Source: Punctularia strigosozonata HHB-11173 SS5
Taxonomy: Eukaryota > Basidiomycota > Agaricomycetes > Corticiales > Punctulariaceae
DNA: 64,000 bases
Direction: 5' to 3'
Assembly: GCF_000264995.1 (NCBI RefSeq)
Contig: NW_006767434.1
Coordinates: 2,258,004-2,322,003, forward strand
This document shows positions 23,090 through 34,735 of this stretch, one piece after another. Numbering within the stretch: position 1 is the stretch's first letter; every line of letters starts with the position of its first letter. The position numbers and the translations under genes were made by a program. Under the pieces are notes generated by a model. It saw nothing but the letters and a program-made list of their open reading frames with translations, searched no databases and was not told where the DNA came from.

Positions 23090-24994
23090 TCACCGCTGTC
23101 CTATATAATACTGATACAAGTCTCTGCCGGAAGCGACCCAGAGCGTTAAGCCGTTCAAGTCCTCCGTCACCTCGAGAGCGGCAGGAGGTGTCTCAAATTT
23201 CGTAGTGCAAGGGTTGAGTTTATGGGCAACTGATGGAGTGGATGCGACAGGCACGATAGGTTCGGCGCTGATACTGCTTCGCAAGGACCATAGCCGGATG
23301 TAACCGTCTTGCCCTGCAGCGAACACAAATTCACCGTAGGGATCTATCGTCACGGGCTACACTGGTTGGTGAGCAAGTTCGGAAGGGACGCGGAATCGCA
23401 TGTTGACTTACGAGGTGCATATTGTACGAGTTTACATGACCCAAGAGCGATCTCAGAGGAAATCTTGCCCGCGGAAACCGCAGATCGTATGTCGCAAGCT
23501 GCATCGTTGCCGTTATAAGCTGCAATAATTGCCGTTCCGAACGCGCATCCGCTGACCTCACCGCTCACAGTGCTCAAGAGCAATTCCCATTCTCGCACCT
23601 ATGCCACGAATCAGACATCGTTGTTGACAATACTTGCGAAACTCACGATTTCAAGATAGGTTACCGAGGATTGCCTTTGACGAAGGGTGCCTGAAAACAT
23701 GTCGTCGTATGCATCGCTTTTGGCTCTCATGTCGAATCTACCGATTGTACCGTTTCTAGCACCGGCGTATACGATACCCTGACGAATTGATTTCATCGTG
23801 AATGAATGTTATCATTGGAAAAACAAGTGAACTTACCCCCTTTTGATGAACAGAGAATACGTCACTTTGCATATGCAAGCTACGGAAGCCTCGTCCTGTA
23901 TCAATATCTGGTAGCCAAAGTGCCTTTTTGCGCGCGCCTGGCATTGCATGAACACATTATTGTGTCCATGAGAATGCTGACATTACCTAGGGCGAGACTG
24001 CGGTCCTCTAGATGTGCGGTCCAGATATCTTGCATAAGTTTATTGTCTCCGTTGAATATGAATGATGACATAGCGAGATCTCCACTGTATCCATAGGTCA
24101 TTGATGGTAATAGTGTCGGGCAGGCGGGTGCTTACTCTGTGGAGGTCAGATCTTGTACAAATATTTTGCATGGAGGTCCGAGGGATGTTGCCCTGTAGGT
24201 ATGATGAGAATGATGGTTGAGTAAACCAAAGCGACACCCACACAGAACGTGAACCCCAACCGCATATCGAGGTTATCTGCGTAACCATTGTTTAGAACGC
24301 GCCGTTCGTGCCCCTTTTTTGACCATCTGTCATACCTGCGATGCTAGATTGATTGTAGGGTGCCAAAGACCTCCAGAAAGGACCTGATCTGAGGTATTCA
24401 TCGTGTATATCCATCCATCCGAATCGCCAATGACTTGATGAGGGCGGTCCAGGCTCGATCTCATCTAGAACTTTATATCAGCGCTTACTCAATTTCGCGA
24501 CGTTTTTTGAAGCGCACGCAAATAGCCGACAACGTAGGATTGCCAATCAGAGGCAGGGATGAACGGGTCATGCGAGACGTATAAGCAGCATGCAGGCCGT
24601 ATAAGCGACTCGATGGAAGGTCTCAGTAATGTTTAGTGTACCAGAGGCTGACACTTACTGCGTCGCGAGGCTAGCCTGGGATGCATGAAGAACGTATGGT
24701 CTGGAGTGTATACAACTTGTTACGCTTTCTCGCAGGTTTCGCTTCCGCTTTCTCTCATGATCAGGCTGAGAGAAGGAGCTCTCGACTTTGTTGTCCGGTT
24801 TCTTGGGGTCGGAATTTGGGAGGCCGTTACGAGAGAACGAGGTATGGCGTCTGTGTCCCGCCGCTGGTGCACTCAGCGGAAAGTACCGCTTCTTCTCATC
24901 GTCCCAGAAGAACCCTATATGAGGACGTGAGGAATCCAGATCCTTATAGTCAAGATGATTATGATAGGTGACCTGGCAGATTCATCGGTGGCAT
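23090..24994 (-). CDS. WD40-repeat protein, DCAF4-like
   Basis: Starts MPPMNLPGFFWDDEKKRYF, the typical opening of DCAF4-type proteins (PELPGFYYD..RYF), then a basic linker and a WD40 propeller. Propeller pieces seen across exons: VIGDSDGWIYTM, MSSFIFNGDNKLMQDIW, GGIVYAGARNGTIGRFDMR, MQLATYDLRFPRARFPL, SLLGHVNSYNMHL, and YGEFVFAAGQDGYIRLWSLR; it ends in YYIGQR at 23090. First exon 24994-24973 (22 nt), second from 24914. Exon borders in the linker (about 24.4-24.8 kb) are uncertain because several donors fit. By family it would be a substrate receptor for CUL4-DDB1 ubiquitin ligase. Its 3' end lies only 94 bp from that of alpha-actinin (convergent). Confidence 0.8.
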
Positions 24995-25516
24995 ATCGAG
25001 TCGAGAGAGTAGAGAAGTGAGTCCATGTAACTCACAGGTTGAGCTTGCTCGGACGGTGAACTTCAGGAAACATATATTTAGAGAGAAGTGTATTTTTAGA
25101 TCCAATTACTTCGGCCTACGTCACTGCGGTAGCAAGCTGAAAGCGCACGCGATATATCTAAGTTACAGAAAAGACGCCAGCAGTTCCTATATACATAGCC
25201 GGGAACGAATCCCGGACCCATACCAGCCAATGTGACATACATATTTGAGATACAATGGTTAATGCAAGAGAGAAAGATGCTGGGTAGATACATAATCAAC
25301 GTGAAAGTCGTATACAGATCGTAAAAGTGTGTTGTAGAATGTCTAGCTCAGCTTGATCCAAGATTGAAATACAGTAGGCCCGTGCAGTGAAGAGGCTCTT
25401 TGCAAAGTATAGTATCGCAAGACAGTGCGCACTCGTATGCAGGAAGACGCAGCTCGCCTTAGACGAGACCGTGTCTGAAAGAGTTCGCAGTCTATTGCAG
25501 AAGGACCCATCGATGC
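24995..25516. other. Spacer: promoter of WD gene and 3' side of secreted-protein gene
   Basis: About 520 bp, AT-rich, with no gene. It contains a 5-bp-stem, 7-nt-loop hairpin at 25199-25215 that looks like a tRNA T-arm, but no tRNA body surrounds it. Confidence 0.5.
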
Positions 25517-26560
25517 CTATAAGCGGACAACGGTGAGGACCGCCACGAGGCCGTCTTGTTCGATGCCATGATTAACACCTGTAACATCGTTGTAGCGAAG
25601 TGAAGGTGTGCGAAGAGACTTAGAGACCGTTCACCTTCACTCCCTGCTTCCAGCAGGCGTTCCCATTGAAGGTCGGCTTTCCACCACATGCCACGCCATC
25701 GGCTGCCAGAGATTGCAGCCTCGACAAGGAGGTCTCTACCAACGTTGTACCCATCAGGAGCGATTGTATGGCGCTTTCCTGAGTCCTAACGGGGATGTCA
25801 GTCAGGTTGCGGAAAAGACACGTTGAACCAGATCTACCAATTCTTTCGAAACTCTGCAAAATGGGCATCAGATGGCGGGAATCGTGGACATGAAGAAACA
25901 TGTACGCACCCCAAGAACCAGGCCCCACTGTTGGCTTCAGTGCCATTCTGCTTCCATGCGCGAAAATGGTTTCCGCCAATGGCACTTTCCCAGCAAGTGC
26001 CCCATTGCGGGAAGTAGTTCTGACGGGCCAAATACTGCTCGTCCTTCCGGCCTGCACCGTCGCCAAGATCGGCTTGATGTATCGTCCCATAATGTAAGCC
26101 CAGACATTCCTAGCGTGTCATGTCAGATCAGTGGTAAGCAGTGGGACCCTGTGATGAACGAACCTCCGCGAAACCAATGGATCTACACGTTATGGTGTCA
26201 ATCGAAGTAATGGAGGATATAGAGAAGAGATCCATACTTGGCATAATCATGGAGACCGTCCTCCGTCAATATGTATGGATCCGAAAGGCCGGAGATGATC
26301 ACGTTCAAAGGTTCGCCGTACTTGCGCGTCGCGAACTAACATGCATGAGTTCATGACCGTAGTAAGGCACATCCACTGATGTATCCACGTACGTCAAGCA
26401 GACGACCGCCATTCTGGCGGGGGTCAAACCACCCGATGAACTCTTCCCCAGGCGATGAAACGCTGCTGCCCTCCATAGATCGCAGTGGAGCCTGTTCCGA
26501 AGGCGACGGATAGGCTGCAATACAGGAAAACCACAGAAAAAATCCCAAGGTTCGCAGCAT
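25517..26560 (-). CDS. Small secreted protein of unknown function
   Basis: About 243 residues in seven exons. A signal peptide, MLRTLGFFLWFSCIAAYP, is followed by FIGWFDPRQNGGRLLD, then KYGEPLNVIISGLSDPYIL, ECLGLHYGTIHQADLGDG, YFPQWGTCWESAIGGNHFR, AWKQNGTEANSGAWFLG, APDGYNVGRDLLVEAA, SGSRWRGMWWKADLQW and HGIEQDGLVAVLTVVRL. The dense aromatic/Gly motifs and two paired-looking cysteines suggest a compact extracellular fold. I have seen this GWFDPR...NHFRAW...DGYNxGRD pattern in Agaricomycete proteins annotated only as hypothetical. No catalytic family can be assigned. All introns fit GT-AG and join in frame, so the gene looks functional. A carbohydrate-active or plant-cell-wall role is only a guess. 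Confidence 0.8.
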
Positions 26561-27148
26561 GGTTGAAGAAGTAGATGAAGAAAAGACAGATGAGATGGCC
26601 GCTAACAGAGACAGGCCGTGGGCGGAGCTGGCTATGGGGCGCTCTGAATGGTCCCCCGAGGTACAGAGATAGCCCGTTGCGGAAGATTCAATGATGGCTA
26701 TGTCGGGCGCTGTGCAGGCGTTCCGAGGCCATCGGCACTGGTGTCATCTGGACGCTTGCATGAGTTTACGTTGAACAATACTTCAGATGTAGACACACAC
26801 AGACGCCTACAGTTTGGTCATCCAGCGTACGATTCACTACCATCGAATTCATCGTTATGTAGGGACTGTGCGCGTAGCCTACAACGATCCCGTTTACTGT
26901 ATTATCTGTCATCGTCCGGCTGTGTCCTCGTTCAGAAGTGCCATTAGGCCACAACTTCCGACATCGTGATGCCGCTCCCCTATATGCCTGGGAGGGCTTC
27001 ATATCGGTACGAGCGCATGTCAGAAGAGCCTCGTAAGACCCTGCGGAAAGGTGCCTTCCCTTGCAAGACGAATTATCCCGATCGGTCGATGATGACCGGC
27101 CAATACAGAAGACTGAACGAATACTGGAGATATCGAGAGAATGACAGC
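26561..27148. other. Spacer: promoter of secreted-protein gene, 3' side of EAF3
   Basis: About 590 bp without a supported gene. Short open frames on both strands carry no motif. Confidence 0.5.
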
Positions 27149-28734
27149 CTAAGATCGGGAAATGTTCTGGTATGCAACACTTGCAGTCTCATATTCTGCG
27201 AGAAATAACCTGTCACGTTCGACTGCCATCCACCTATAGGAGAACCAATGAGCTCTAGAGTCAGAGGGTTGGCGTGGCAGAGCGTACTGCATGAGCTCAT
27301 TCACGTAGTCCCGCAAGATGCCGACTGACTCTGCGTCCATTGTAGAGCTTGCTACCATTTGTGGTAGGCTCACTGTCTCATAGTAAACGACTGCCACTAT
27401 GGTCTAAGGAACCGCTGCGCACCTAACATCCTGAGAAGGTGTTCCCCACCATAAATGGAGCTCATCTCCTTCTCCTGACCGACTACCACATTCGGACCGG
27501 TTACATATCTGTTGGCCTTTAGAGCATAATCGCGCCAAGAAACGAAAAATGCATTACAGCCTTCTTTGTTCAAGATATTGTGGTCGTTCGAAGCGATATA
27601 GGAGGTTTTGACCAAGTGCTCGATCAAAGTAGGTAGTCAAGCCCGACACGATGGTCGTTAGAAGCATTGATGGATCGCGTAAGCTGCATACGAAATGTCA
27701 GTGGCACCGTTCTTGGGGGTAACTGGGCGTTGGTGCGGCAAAGTACGGTACAAATGAATCATAACCCTGCGGAAGCCACCTCGAGAGATGTAGCTCACAA
27801 CAGAGTTCAGACGCAGCGTAGGTGAAGCGGTCATGGAAGGCAGCAGGTGCCATTAATTACGCACTGTTGCTCAGATTTAGGTTTGGCCAGCACATGCTCT
27901 CGGAATTGCTGCAATAATTCGACAACGTTGGGTGACCGAGGAAGCGGGACGAGCTGGTGCAAGCTGTGTTGGCTACATTGTGCAAGGCGACATGGATCAC
28001 ATACTTGATTGTTCTTTGTCACAGCTTCCCAGTCGTCAACAAGGATAACTTTGAGGAGCTCTGGCACCTGCAGCTTCATCTCCGGCTTTCGAGAAACCTC
28101 ATCCTTGGCAGCAAGAGAATATGTGAGCTCATGGTTGATATCTGAGTTGAGGGACATGCACGAAGAAAACCATGATGACGATAGTTTGAGTAGGGCAGAC
28201 GAGGTCAGCATACCTCTTCTCGAGCGCGTTTGGTTCCTCTTGTCCCCTCCTTACGCACACCTCTACCCCCCTCTGTCTTCAGGCTCGCCTTCGCCTTCGC
28301 AGTTGAGCCTGAGGATATAGGTCTTTAGTTCACCGACAGACATCCGAAGTGTAGGGCGTCCACGTACTTGCAGCGCTGGCGTTCGCTGCTTTGCTCTGTT
28401 GCTGTAAACTCTTCTGCAGCTGAATGTTCTTCTCTTCCCATTTCAGGAGACGTGCGGGTGGTACCCATTCGTCCCAGCTACGTGCAGCATACATGTCCGC
28501 GCGGGAGCAATGAAACCAGGCGAAGTTCTTGAATCACCCTCTGGAGGAAGGAGGGAAAGCCACTCACGACTGCTTCCAGCCCTTATAGTGAACAAAGTAA
28601 CGAGGACCTTCGGACCCATCTCTGCTGTTGGCCGCGTCCCAGTCTTCCACTTGAAGTACTTTTGCCTCGTAAATGAGCGGTCCATGATAGCAGAGGACGC
28701 GTTCATTGGCCGCGTATGTTATCGTGCCGGACAT
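27149..28734 (-). CDS. EAF3: Chromatin reader Eaf3 (MRG15-like)
   Basis: Subunit shared by NuA4 acetyltransferase and Rpd3S deacetylase complexes. The first exon (28734-28568) and second encode a chromo/chromo-barrel domain: ANERVLCYHGPLIYEAKVL, RYFVHYKGWKQS, then WDEWVPPARLLKW after the intron. A basic linker (GTRGTKRAREE) precedes the MRG domain: KLQVPELLKVILVDDWEAVT, NNQ/LVPLPRSPNVVELL, YFDRALGQNLLYRFERPQY, GQEKEMSSIYGGEHLLRML, and DYVNELMQWMAVERDRLF to the end NISRS. Introns fit GT-AG; two splice choices in the linker are less certain (the acceptor before DEVSRKPEMK is preferred). The protein binds H3K36-methylated nucleosomes through its chromo barrel. About 330 residues. Confidence 0.93.
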
Positions 28735-28814
28735 GGTGAATTATCCCCAAGCAAGTAGAGCGAGTATCGAAGCCGGTCGCGCTTTGGTCGCGCCTCCCGA
28801 GTCTGGCTGAACGG

Positions 28815-28823
28815 GTATAAATA
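28815..28823 (+). promoter_or_regulatory. TATA box of AVL9 promoter
   Basis: TATAAATAG begins at 28816, 185 bp upstream of the AVL9 ATG and inside the 266-bp divergent region shared with EAF3. Orientation fits the plus-strand gene. Confidence 0.45.
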
Positions 28824-29000
28824 GAGCGGAGTGACAGAGTCTGAGAGTAGTGCAACGTAGTGGCGCCAGCAGTACTGCTCACGGCCTCAGCAAGCTTTGA
28901 TCTGTTTCGTCCCCAACAATCTCTCCGTAAGACATCTCGAAGGCGTACCCGGTGTATCTGTCTCGCCAAGAGTGCGATTCGTTCTCCCACTTTTGCCCCA

Positions 29001-32000
29001 ATGACCATGGAGTCCTCGGACATTCACCTACACTCTCCAATTCATGACTTGCAGCACGACTCTCAATTCGTCGTCGACTTGGACGATGACGCCGACACCG
29101 CATCTCAAAGATCAATCTCCTTGGACTCGCCAGCACCTTCACCCCGTCATTCCCTTGCGCGCGCTGCACCACTCTCCCCTCCGTTGAAGCGGACGTTCGA
29201 GCCTCACGCATTTGAACTACCGACTGATGGAGAGCCAAACCACCTCGGAGCGCCTTCCATGTCGCGCGAGGACTCCGCGTCGTCAACGTACACCGAGCCT
29301 GACTTGATCGGCGCCAGCGAACAGACGAGCGTCATCTCAAGTTACCCGCCGAGGTCGGACTTCACCACTCGGGAGTCGTCGGCGAGGGAGTCGGTCGTGT
29401 CTTTCGCGTCAGGCTCGTCAGGGAAGAAGGCTCGGCCGGAGTCCATGCTTGCAGAACTGAAGGGACCCCTCATGCTCGGCATTGCGCTCATCGACTTCAA
29501 TCATCTGGTCGGTGATCCCCAACACGTAGCTTGACTTCACTGACCTCAGTACCAGGTGGGCCCCCGGATAGAGTGGTCTAAAGGTCCGCTTTTTGAAGAA
29601 GACGACGTGAAAATAACCGAGATTCTGCCGTTCCTGGCTTTACCGGACGGTGCTCATCTGGTTTGTTTATATGAATGTCTTCTCAGGTCATAGAACTCAC
29701 ATTCCCAGACCGAAGAAGATTACGCATACTTCCACTTGGTTCCCACTACATCACCCAATCCAACCACCGTCTTCGGGATATCGTAAGGTGGTTGTTTTGT
29801 GTGTGTTTCTAGCGCTTATATGATTTCAGATGCAACCGTCAGATCGCTGCCAAATCGCTCCTCGTCAAGGGCGAGGATGTCACACGCACGACGGTTCAAA
29901 AAGCCGTGGCCGTCTTTGCGTCCAAGCCGATCTTTGGTCTACTAAGGTCATACAAATGTGACTGTGTGCCATGGCCATCGCGCTGATTGACTGTAGAGAC
30001 CGATTAGGTGTCATCACGCGAGCTTTGTTTGACCAACGGTATGAACCGGTTATGTATTCTATCGCGAGCGCTGCCCTGACGATTGTGCGACGTGTTTGCA
30101 GGGATTTCACGGACCTCGGGATCTTGGCAGACTTCTACGAATCGTTGGAAATGAGTATGCGCAGCCAACTAACAGAGTCCGGGCTGTATATGGGTAAGCA
30201 TCGAAGACCATTCTTATGGTGCATCTGTTGATGTTCTCGTAGGAACCAGCCTGTTTGTGTGATTCTTGCACGCACACGGGTGATAGATACTCAATCAGAC
30301 GATCTCAGACGGGAGCTGGTTCATGCGTTTCGGCAACGAACACTGGTCATTCTTAAAACGCTCATTCTGCAGAAGAAGGTGAGCAAGTGTCGAGCATGCC
30401 GTCCGAGCCATGAGTTGATCGTGCTTCGACTATTCATAGATCATGTTCAGTGGACATCCTGTGGAGCGCTTGTGCACACATCAATATTCTCTGATATCCT
30501 TGATACCAGGTATGGATAGTAACATTGTGAAAAGCTCAGCTAGATTTCGACGATCTCAAATAGGTTTGCTCCAAAGTTTGGAGGACTGCGGATCGCCACC
30601 ACTCAATACTCGCGCACCAACACTGATGCAGGCATCATCGCTCAAAACCTCTGACCGGAAGAGCATGATGGCTTATTTGGGCTTACCTCTTGACCTTTTC
30701 GGCAAGGTTTGTGAGCATTCTCCTTCGCTGACGATGCGCAAATCACTAAGCAGGAAAAAACAGGACGCATTCTTCCAACCGTACATACCGCTACAACAGA
30801 TGGACATGATGAAGGATACCCCAAGTTGGCTATGTGGCAGCACTAATACCATCGTCACGAACTCCAAGGAGGTGGATCTTCTCGTTAACGTACGCGCTGT
30901 TTCGGCATTGGGCCATCACACTTGACATCTCCATGACCTGATCTAGCTAGAAACTGGCGCACTTGAATTTCGCAACCCTGGGCTCGAACGGTTGGTTGCA
31001 TTGACAGCCGCCGACCGCAAGTGGATGGATGAGATCGTCCGCGATGTGAACGAAGGATGGGATAATGCAGATCCCGCGCGCCCTACACGTATGCTGTATG
31101 TCTTCGACTACTCATCGCGGTGAAAATGTCTCATGTATTCCTTCGGCAGGTTCAAGGGTAGCGATGATTATCTGCGAACGAAGGTACTGTACGCAGGACG
31201 CCTTGCAACTCCAAGCCGTCTAATGGTCGTTCCCGTAGTTCGAGGAATACGTGTTCGCGGCACTTTCATCCATCAAGTACGCCGACTTTCTAGCGAAGGG
31301 CGACGGATCTGGCGTAGTTATAGCGGGAGGATCAGGTGTGTAGATTCACCGTCCGCTACTATCTACTTTGCTGTTAACATATCTGAATATGCAGGCGGTG
31401 ACACGCGCTCTGCTGAGGATTTCAACCTTGCGTGGATTGCGGAATTCCGTCGGACGCACGCCTACGAAATCTGGAATCGCATCACTGACCCTGTGCTCTT
31501 TGACATTGTGGAACCACGGTATTGACGACTTTCTGTCGTACGGCGTGGCTTCATAACTGATCCCCACTTGCATATGCACGCACAGACATCCATGTGGCGA
31601 GAAACCATCGCTGGCGGCCGACATTGGTTTGCGACTGAGTGAAGGCATTCAAGAACTGAAGCTCGACCAGCAGCTCGCTCCAGCTCGTGAGGTTGTGTCG
31701 CGCACGATCTCGGCCGGATCAACCGGATTCTTCCGTGCCGTAGAAGGCGTAAGAGGACGTTGGGCGGCACGGGCAGCATCTGGCGCTTCTCCATCGCCAA
31801 CGCCCGCATCGTCTAGTCCGAATGTCTCTCCTACTCCCGACAAACACCTTTCGACTTCTACATTCGACAAGTTGGATGCGGATACTATCTCAGTCAAAAG
31901 CTCTGCTTCTAGTGCGAAAGAGAACCCTGCGGAAGCCCAGCGACGGTTGGGCGTCGCCGCCACCGAGACTAAGGCAGCTGTCAGCTCATGGGGTGTAGGC

Positions 32001-32546
32001 ATTGGCAGCTTCCTCTCTACTCGGTTCTCCCGGGTGGCCCCCACTCTGGCTGTTCCTTCCGCCTCACCGTCATCGAATACTCCAGCCGCAGCTCCTGAGG
32101 TAGCACCCATAGGGTCTACGGCTCTAGCACCGGATGAAGAAGCTCTATTCCAACCGCGGGACTTGGACGCGGAACGCGCCGATAGCAACAGCATGAGGTC
32201 TGATCAAGGACGGGTTGCATCCAATAGGGATAGTATAACCTCCAATCGGACCAGCAGGTCGTCGATGCGGGAGAGTCTGAGCAGTCGTTTGGAAGCCGCT
32301 CTCACAAGCTCCGCCACGAAACGGGATAGTGCGGCCTCTGAGTCGGAGAGGTCGTTGGGAGAGGAACCGGAAAGAGAAGACGTGGGCGAGACGCACGGCC
32401 AAAGCATGGAGAAGGCGGTCCCCCAAGCCTCCATCCTCACCGAATTGAAAGATGACACAACTTCGCGGAGCACTCCGATGGCTGACCCACTGCACGAGCG
32501 GGAAGTCCAGGACGGCACCGCAGTTCATGTGGGTTTCGCAGTATGA
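29001..32546 (+). CDS. AVL9: Avl9-family protein (DENN-related secretory factor)
   Basis: Late secretory pathway protein with a tripartite DENN-like fold. The start at 29001 (MTMESSDIHLHS) precedes a disordered Ser/Pro region. Family blocks: LMLGIALIDFNHLVGPRIEW, ILPFLALPDGAHLTEEDYAY, FHLVPTTS, TVFGISCNRQIAAKSLL, RTTVQKAVAVFASKPIFGLL, LGVITRALFDQRDFTDLGIL, LREL/VHAFRQRTLVILKTLI, FSGHPVERLCTHQYSLISLI, PLDLFGKDAFFQPYIPLQQM, LLVNLETGALEFRNPGL, WMDEIVRDVNEGWD and FNLAWIAEFRRTHAYEIWN. The tail (31.7-32.5 kb) is long, Ser-rich and disordered. About 14 introns, all readable as GT-AG. The protein acts in Golgi-to-surface traffic and actin polarity in yeast. Confidence 0.94.
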
Positions 32547-32958
32547 AGTTGTAAGGCTCAGGGCTGGAAATACATAAGAGGTATCACAGTTCGCATTCTG
32601 CGGGATCGGTACGGAGGTCTATCCAATGTCTATTGATGGCCTGATTATCTCTCAGTGCTTGGAACAGTCAATGCATGCATGTAGCTTATAGCACCACAAT
32701 GACTTTGATCTGTTGGATAGGCATCCGCATGGCCAGTATGTAGTAGATTGGAGACGTAAGACGTGCACGCAACGCTACTGTGCCTTGAGGCTTGAAAGCT
32801 TGAAGCTCGAGATCCGTAGACCGGAACACTGAAAGGCATTGAATGCAGATGATAATGAGACATTGTGATTACGCGCCTATCATCATTAAGATAAATAGTT
32901 TTCAGCCAATCATAACTGAGGAAATGCACACCCGATTGTAAGTATGTCGGAGCGCGCT

Positions 32959-32984
32959 TTTGACCGGCAGTCTTGCCGGTCAAA
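32959..32984. promoter_or_regulatory. Perfect 11-bp inverted repeat, candidate operator
   Basis: TTTGACCGGCA, a 4-nt loop GTCT, then TGCCGGTCAAA. A further copy of the core, TTGCCGGTC, lies at 33117-33125. Two-fold symmetric sites with CCGG/CGG half-sites are typical targets of fungal zinc-cluster transcription factors. It is about 400 bp upstream of the NmrA-like start. Role is inferred. Confidence 0.4.
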
Positions 32985-33288
32985 TACTCCCTTGAAATCA
33001 CTCAGACGACCGCTTCATCCTGGGCCTAGCTATGCTTGCAGCTATGATCTGGACCAGGAACTGGAACTTCAAGCGTTTTGTCCTACCCAGATCACGGGAT
33101 GGTGGAAGCGGCAAACTTGCCGGTCGGATAAGCCGAAGCTACTCACACTTGTACGTACACACCCGGGAAGAGCATCGTTCAATCCGCGAGACACTGTCAC
33201 GAACCACGTCGGCTTGGTGCAGCCAGAATAACTCGTACTGAGGGCACATGCCATGATCGTACGCAATGATCACCTCCCGTCGTCTTGG

Positions 33289-33296
33289 TATAAATG
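33289..33296 (+). promoter_or_regulatory. TATA box of NmrA-like gene
   Basis: TATAAATG lies 98 bp upstream of the ATG at 33387, a usual distance for a fungal core promoter. Confidence 0.55.
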
Positions 33297-33386
33297 GGAG
33301 GGACATGAATGGCGTGCTGATGCATCTCGAACCCGTCTATCCTACTCGAAGTCATTGCAGACAGTTATCATCGCCTTGCAATCATA

Positions 33387-34343
33387 ATGGTAATCAAGGT
33401 CGCAATAGCAGGGGTGTGTCCATCACCACTCGCAGTAACCATGTATTCTAACAACATTCCACAGGGCACAGGAGTGCTCGGACCGTTTCTAGTACAGGGC
33501 TTGGCTGCATCTGGCATGGATATCACTGTACTCACTCGCAAGGAGAGCGTGTCTGGTTTACCTGCCGCCGTGTCCATCCGTACGGTGGACTACGATTCTG
33601 TCGAATCGCTCACGGCAGCTCTCCAAGGCCAGGATGCCGTTGTTTCCACCTTAGGCCGGGTTGCCACGCTCAAGCAAAAGGCGCTCGCCGATGCTGCCGT
33701 GGCCGCCGGCGTCAAGCGGTTCATACCTGCCGAGTTCGGTAGCGATACGCTGAATCCCAAAGTGCGCACTGTGCCGATTCAAACCGACAAAGTGGAAGTC
33801 CAGAACTACCTCCGGGACCTCAGCGCCAAGAGCGAGCTGACATACACCCTCCTCATCACCGGGCCATTCCTCGACGGGTACATCCAGCACGATTACATCC
33901 TCGGCATCGGTGCCTTGAAGAATCGCAGGGCCATGCTTCTCGATGGTGGCGATATTCCCTTCAGCGCGACAACCGTCCCACACATCGCACAGAGCGTTGC
34001 CGCCATCCTCCATCATCTCGAAGAGACGAAGAACCGGCCGGTATATGTGGAGGATATCGTCCTCACTCAGAACCAGGTCTTGCGCCTTGCGCAGGAGTTG
34101 ACTCTCGGGGGAACCTGGACCATCATCCCGGCCAGCACTGCAACGCTCACCGCCAAAGCCTACGAATTGCTGGAGCGCGATGGTTTGACCGAGGAGGTTG
34201 TGAATAATTTCATCATAGTCTCGCACTGGGCCGAGGGGATGTCCAGGAAGTTCTCTAAAACGGACAACGCGCTCCTCGGCATACCGTCGCTTTCGGAGGA
34301 GGATGTGAAGGCTATGATCAAGAAGAAGCTGGAATCATTGTAG
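33387..34343 (+). CDS. NmrA-like NAD(P)-binding reductase/sensor
   Basis: Two exons, 33387-33413 and 33465-34343, give 301 residues. Splicing out the 51-nt intron creates the Rossmann motif AIAGGTGVLGPFLV; the unspliced frame stays open but breaks it. Other landmarks: VLTRKES (the Arg/Lys that reads NADPH phosphate), GQDAVVSTLG, AAGVKRFIPAEFGSD, LLITGPFLDGY and TVPHIAQSVAAIL. This is the NmrA/isoflavone-reductase-like branch of atypical short-chain dehydrogenases, cytosolic. Members are either reductases of phenolic compounds or redox sensors that bind NAD(P) and control regulators; the sequence does not choose between these. The YxxxK catalytic pair of classical SDRs is not evident. Confidence 0.88.
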   Translation: MVIKVAIAGVCPSPLAVTMYSNNIPQGTGVLGPFLVQGLAASGMDITVLTRKESVSGLPAAVSIRTVDYDSVESLTAALQGQDAVVSTLGRVATLKQKALADAAVAAGVKRFIPAEFGSDTLNPKVRTVPIQTDKVEVQNYLRDLSAKSELTYTLLITGPFLDGYIQHDYILGIGALKNRRAMLLDGGDIPFSATTVPHIAQSVAAILHHLEETKNRPVYVEDIVLTQNQVLRLAQELTLGGTWTIIPASTATLTAKAYELLERDGLTEEVVNNFIIVSHWAEGMSRKFSKTDNALLGIPSLSEEDVKAMIKKKLESL

Positions 34344-34735
34344 CTCATCATCCAGTACAGCACCAGGAATGTATATAGCCCAACGATGGTGACTCACTCG
34401 CTCTGAAGGCCATCATTCCTCCATGATCGTCGGCGTTGTTGCTCTGCGTTCTCGGAAGCTGATATCGTTGCATCTTCCGCCGTGGCGCGCCATATGCGAG
34501 AAAGCCTCTTAAGACGATTAAGCCGTAGGACCATTCAGATTGAGGCGTCTGCGCGTCGCGTGTTCATTTATCTATGTTCACTGCATGTATAAACGGATGG
34601 TATGATCGACCCGCGCCCTGTCCAACCATGCTAACTCTGATCGCGGTTGATTGGCGCGAGGTCAAGCAGCGGAAGAGGAAAAACTAGCCACTGCGAGATG
34701 CATCATAATTATCTGCATCCGCCTGCTCTCGCCAT
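34344..34735. other. Convergent intergenic region
   Basis: Spacer of 392 bp between the 3' ends of the NmrA-like gene and the basic nucleolar-looking protein. No gene or repeat seen. Confidence 0.6.

Larger units (their letters stand above)
32547..33386. other. Intergenic region with NmrA-gene promoter
   Basis: 840 bp between AVL9 and the NmrA-like gene. No gene seen. It holds a perfect palindrome at 32959-32984, one more half-site at 33117-33125, and a TATA box at 33289. Confidence 0.6.

Noticed and set aside
25199-25215. Hairpin like a tRNA T-arm (CCGGG, AACGAAT, CCCGG)
   Set aside because: Loop lacks the invariant TTC, and no acceptor, D-arm or anticodon arm pairs at the right spacing on either strand.
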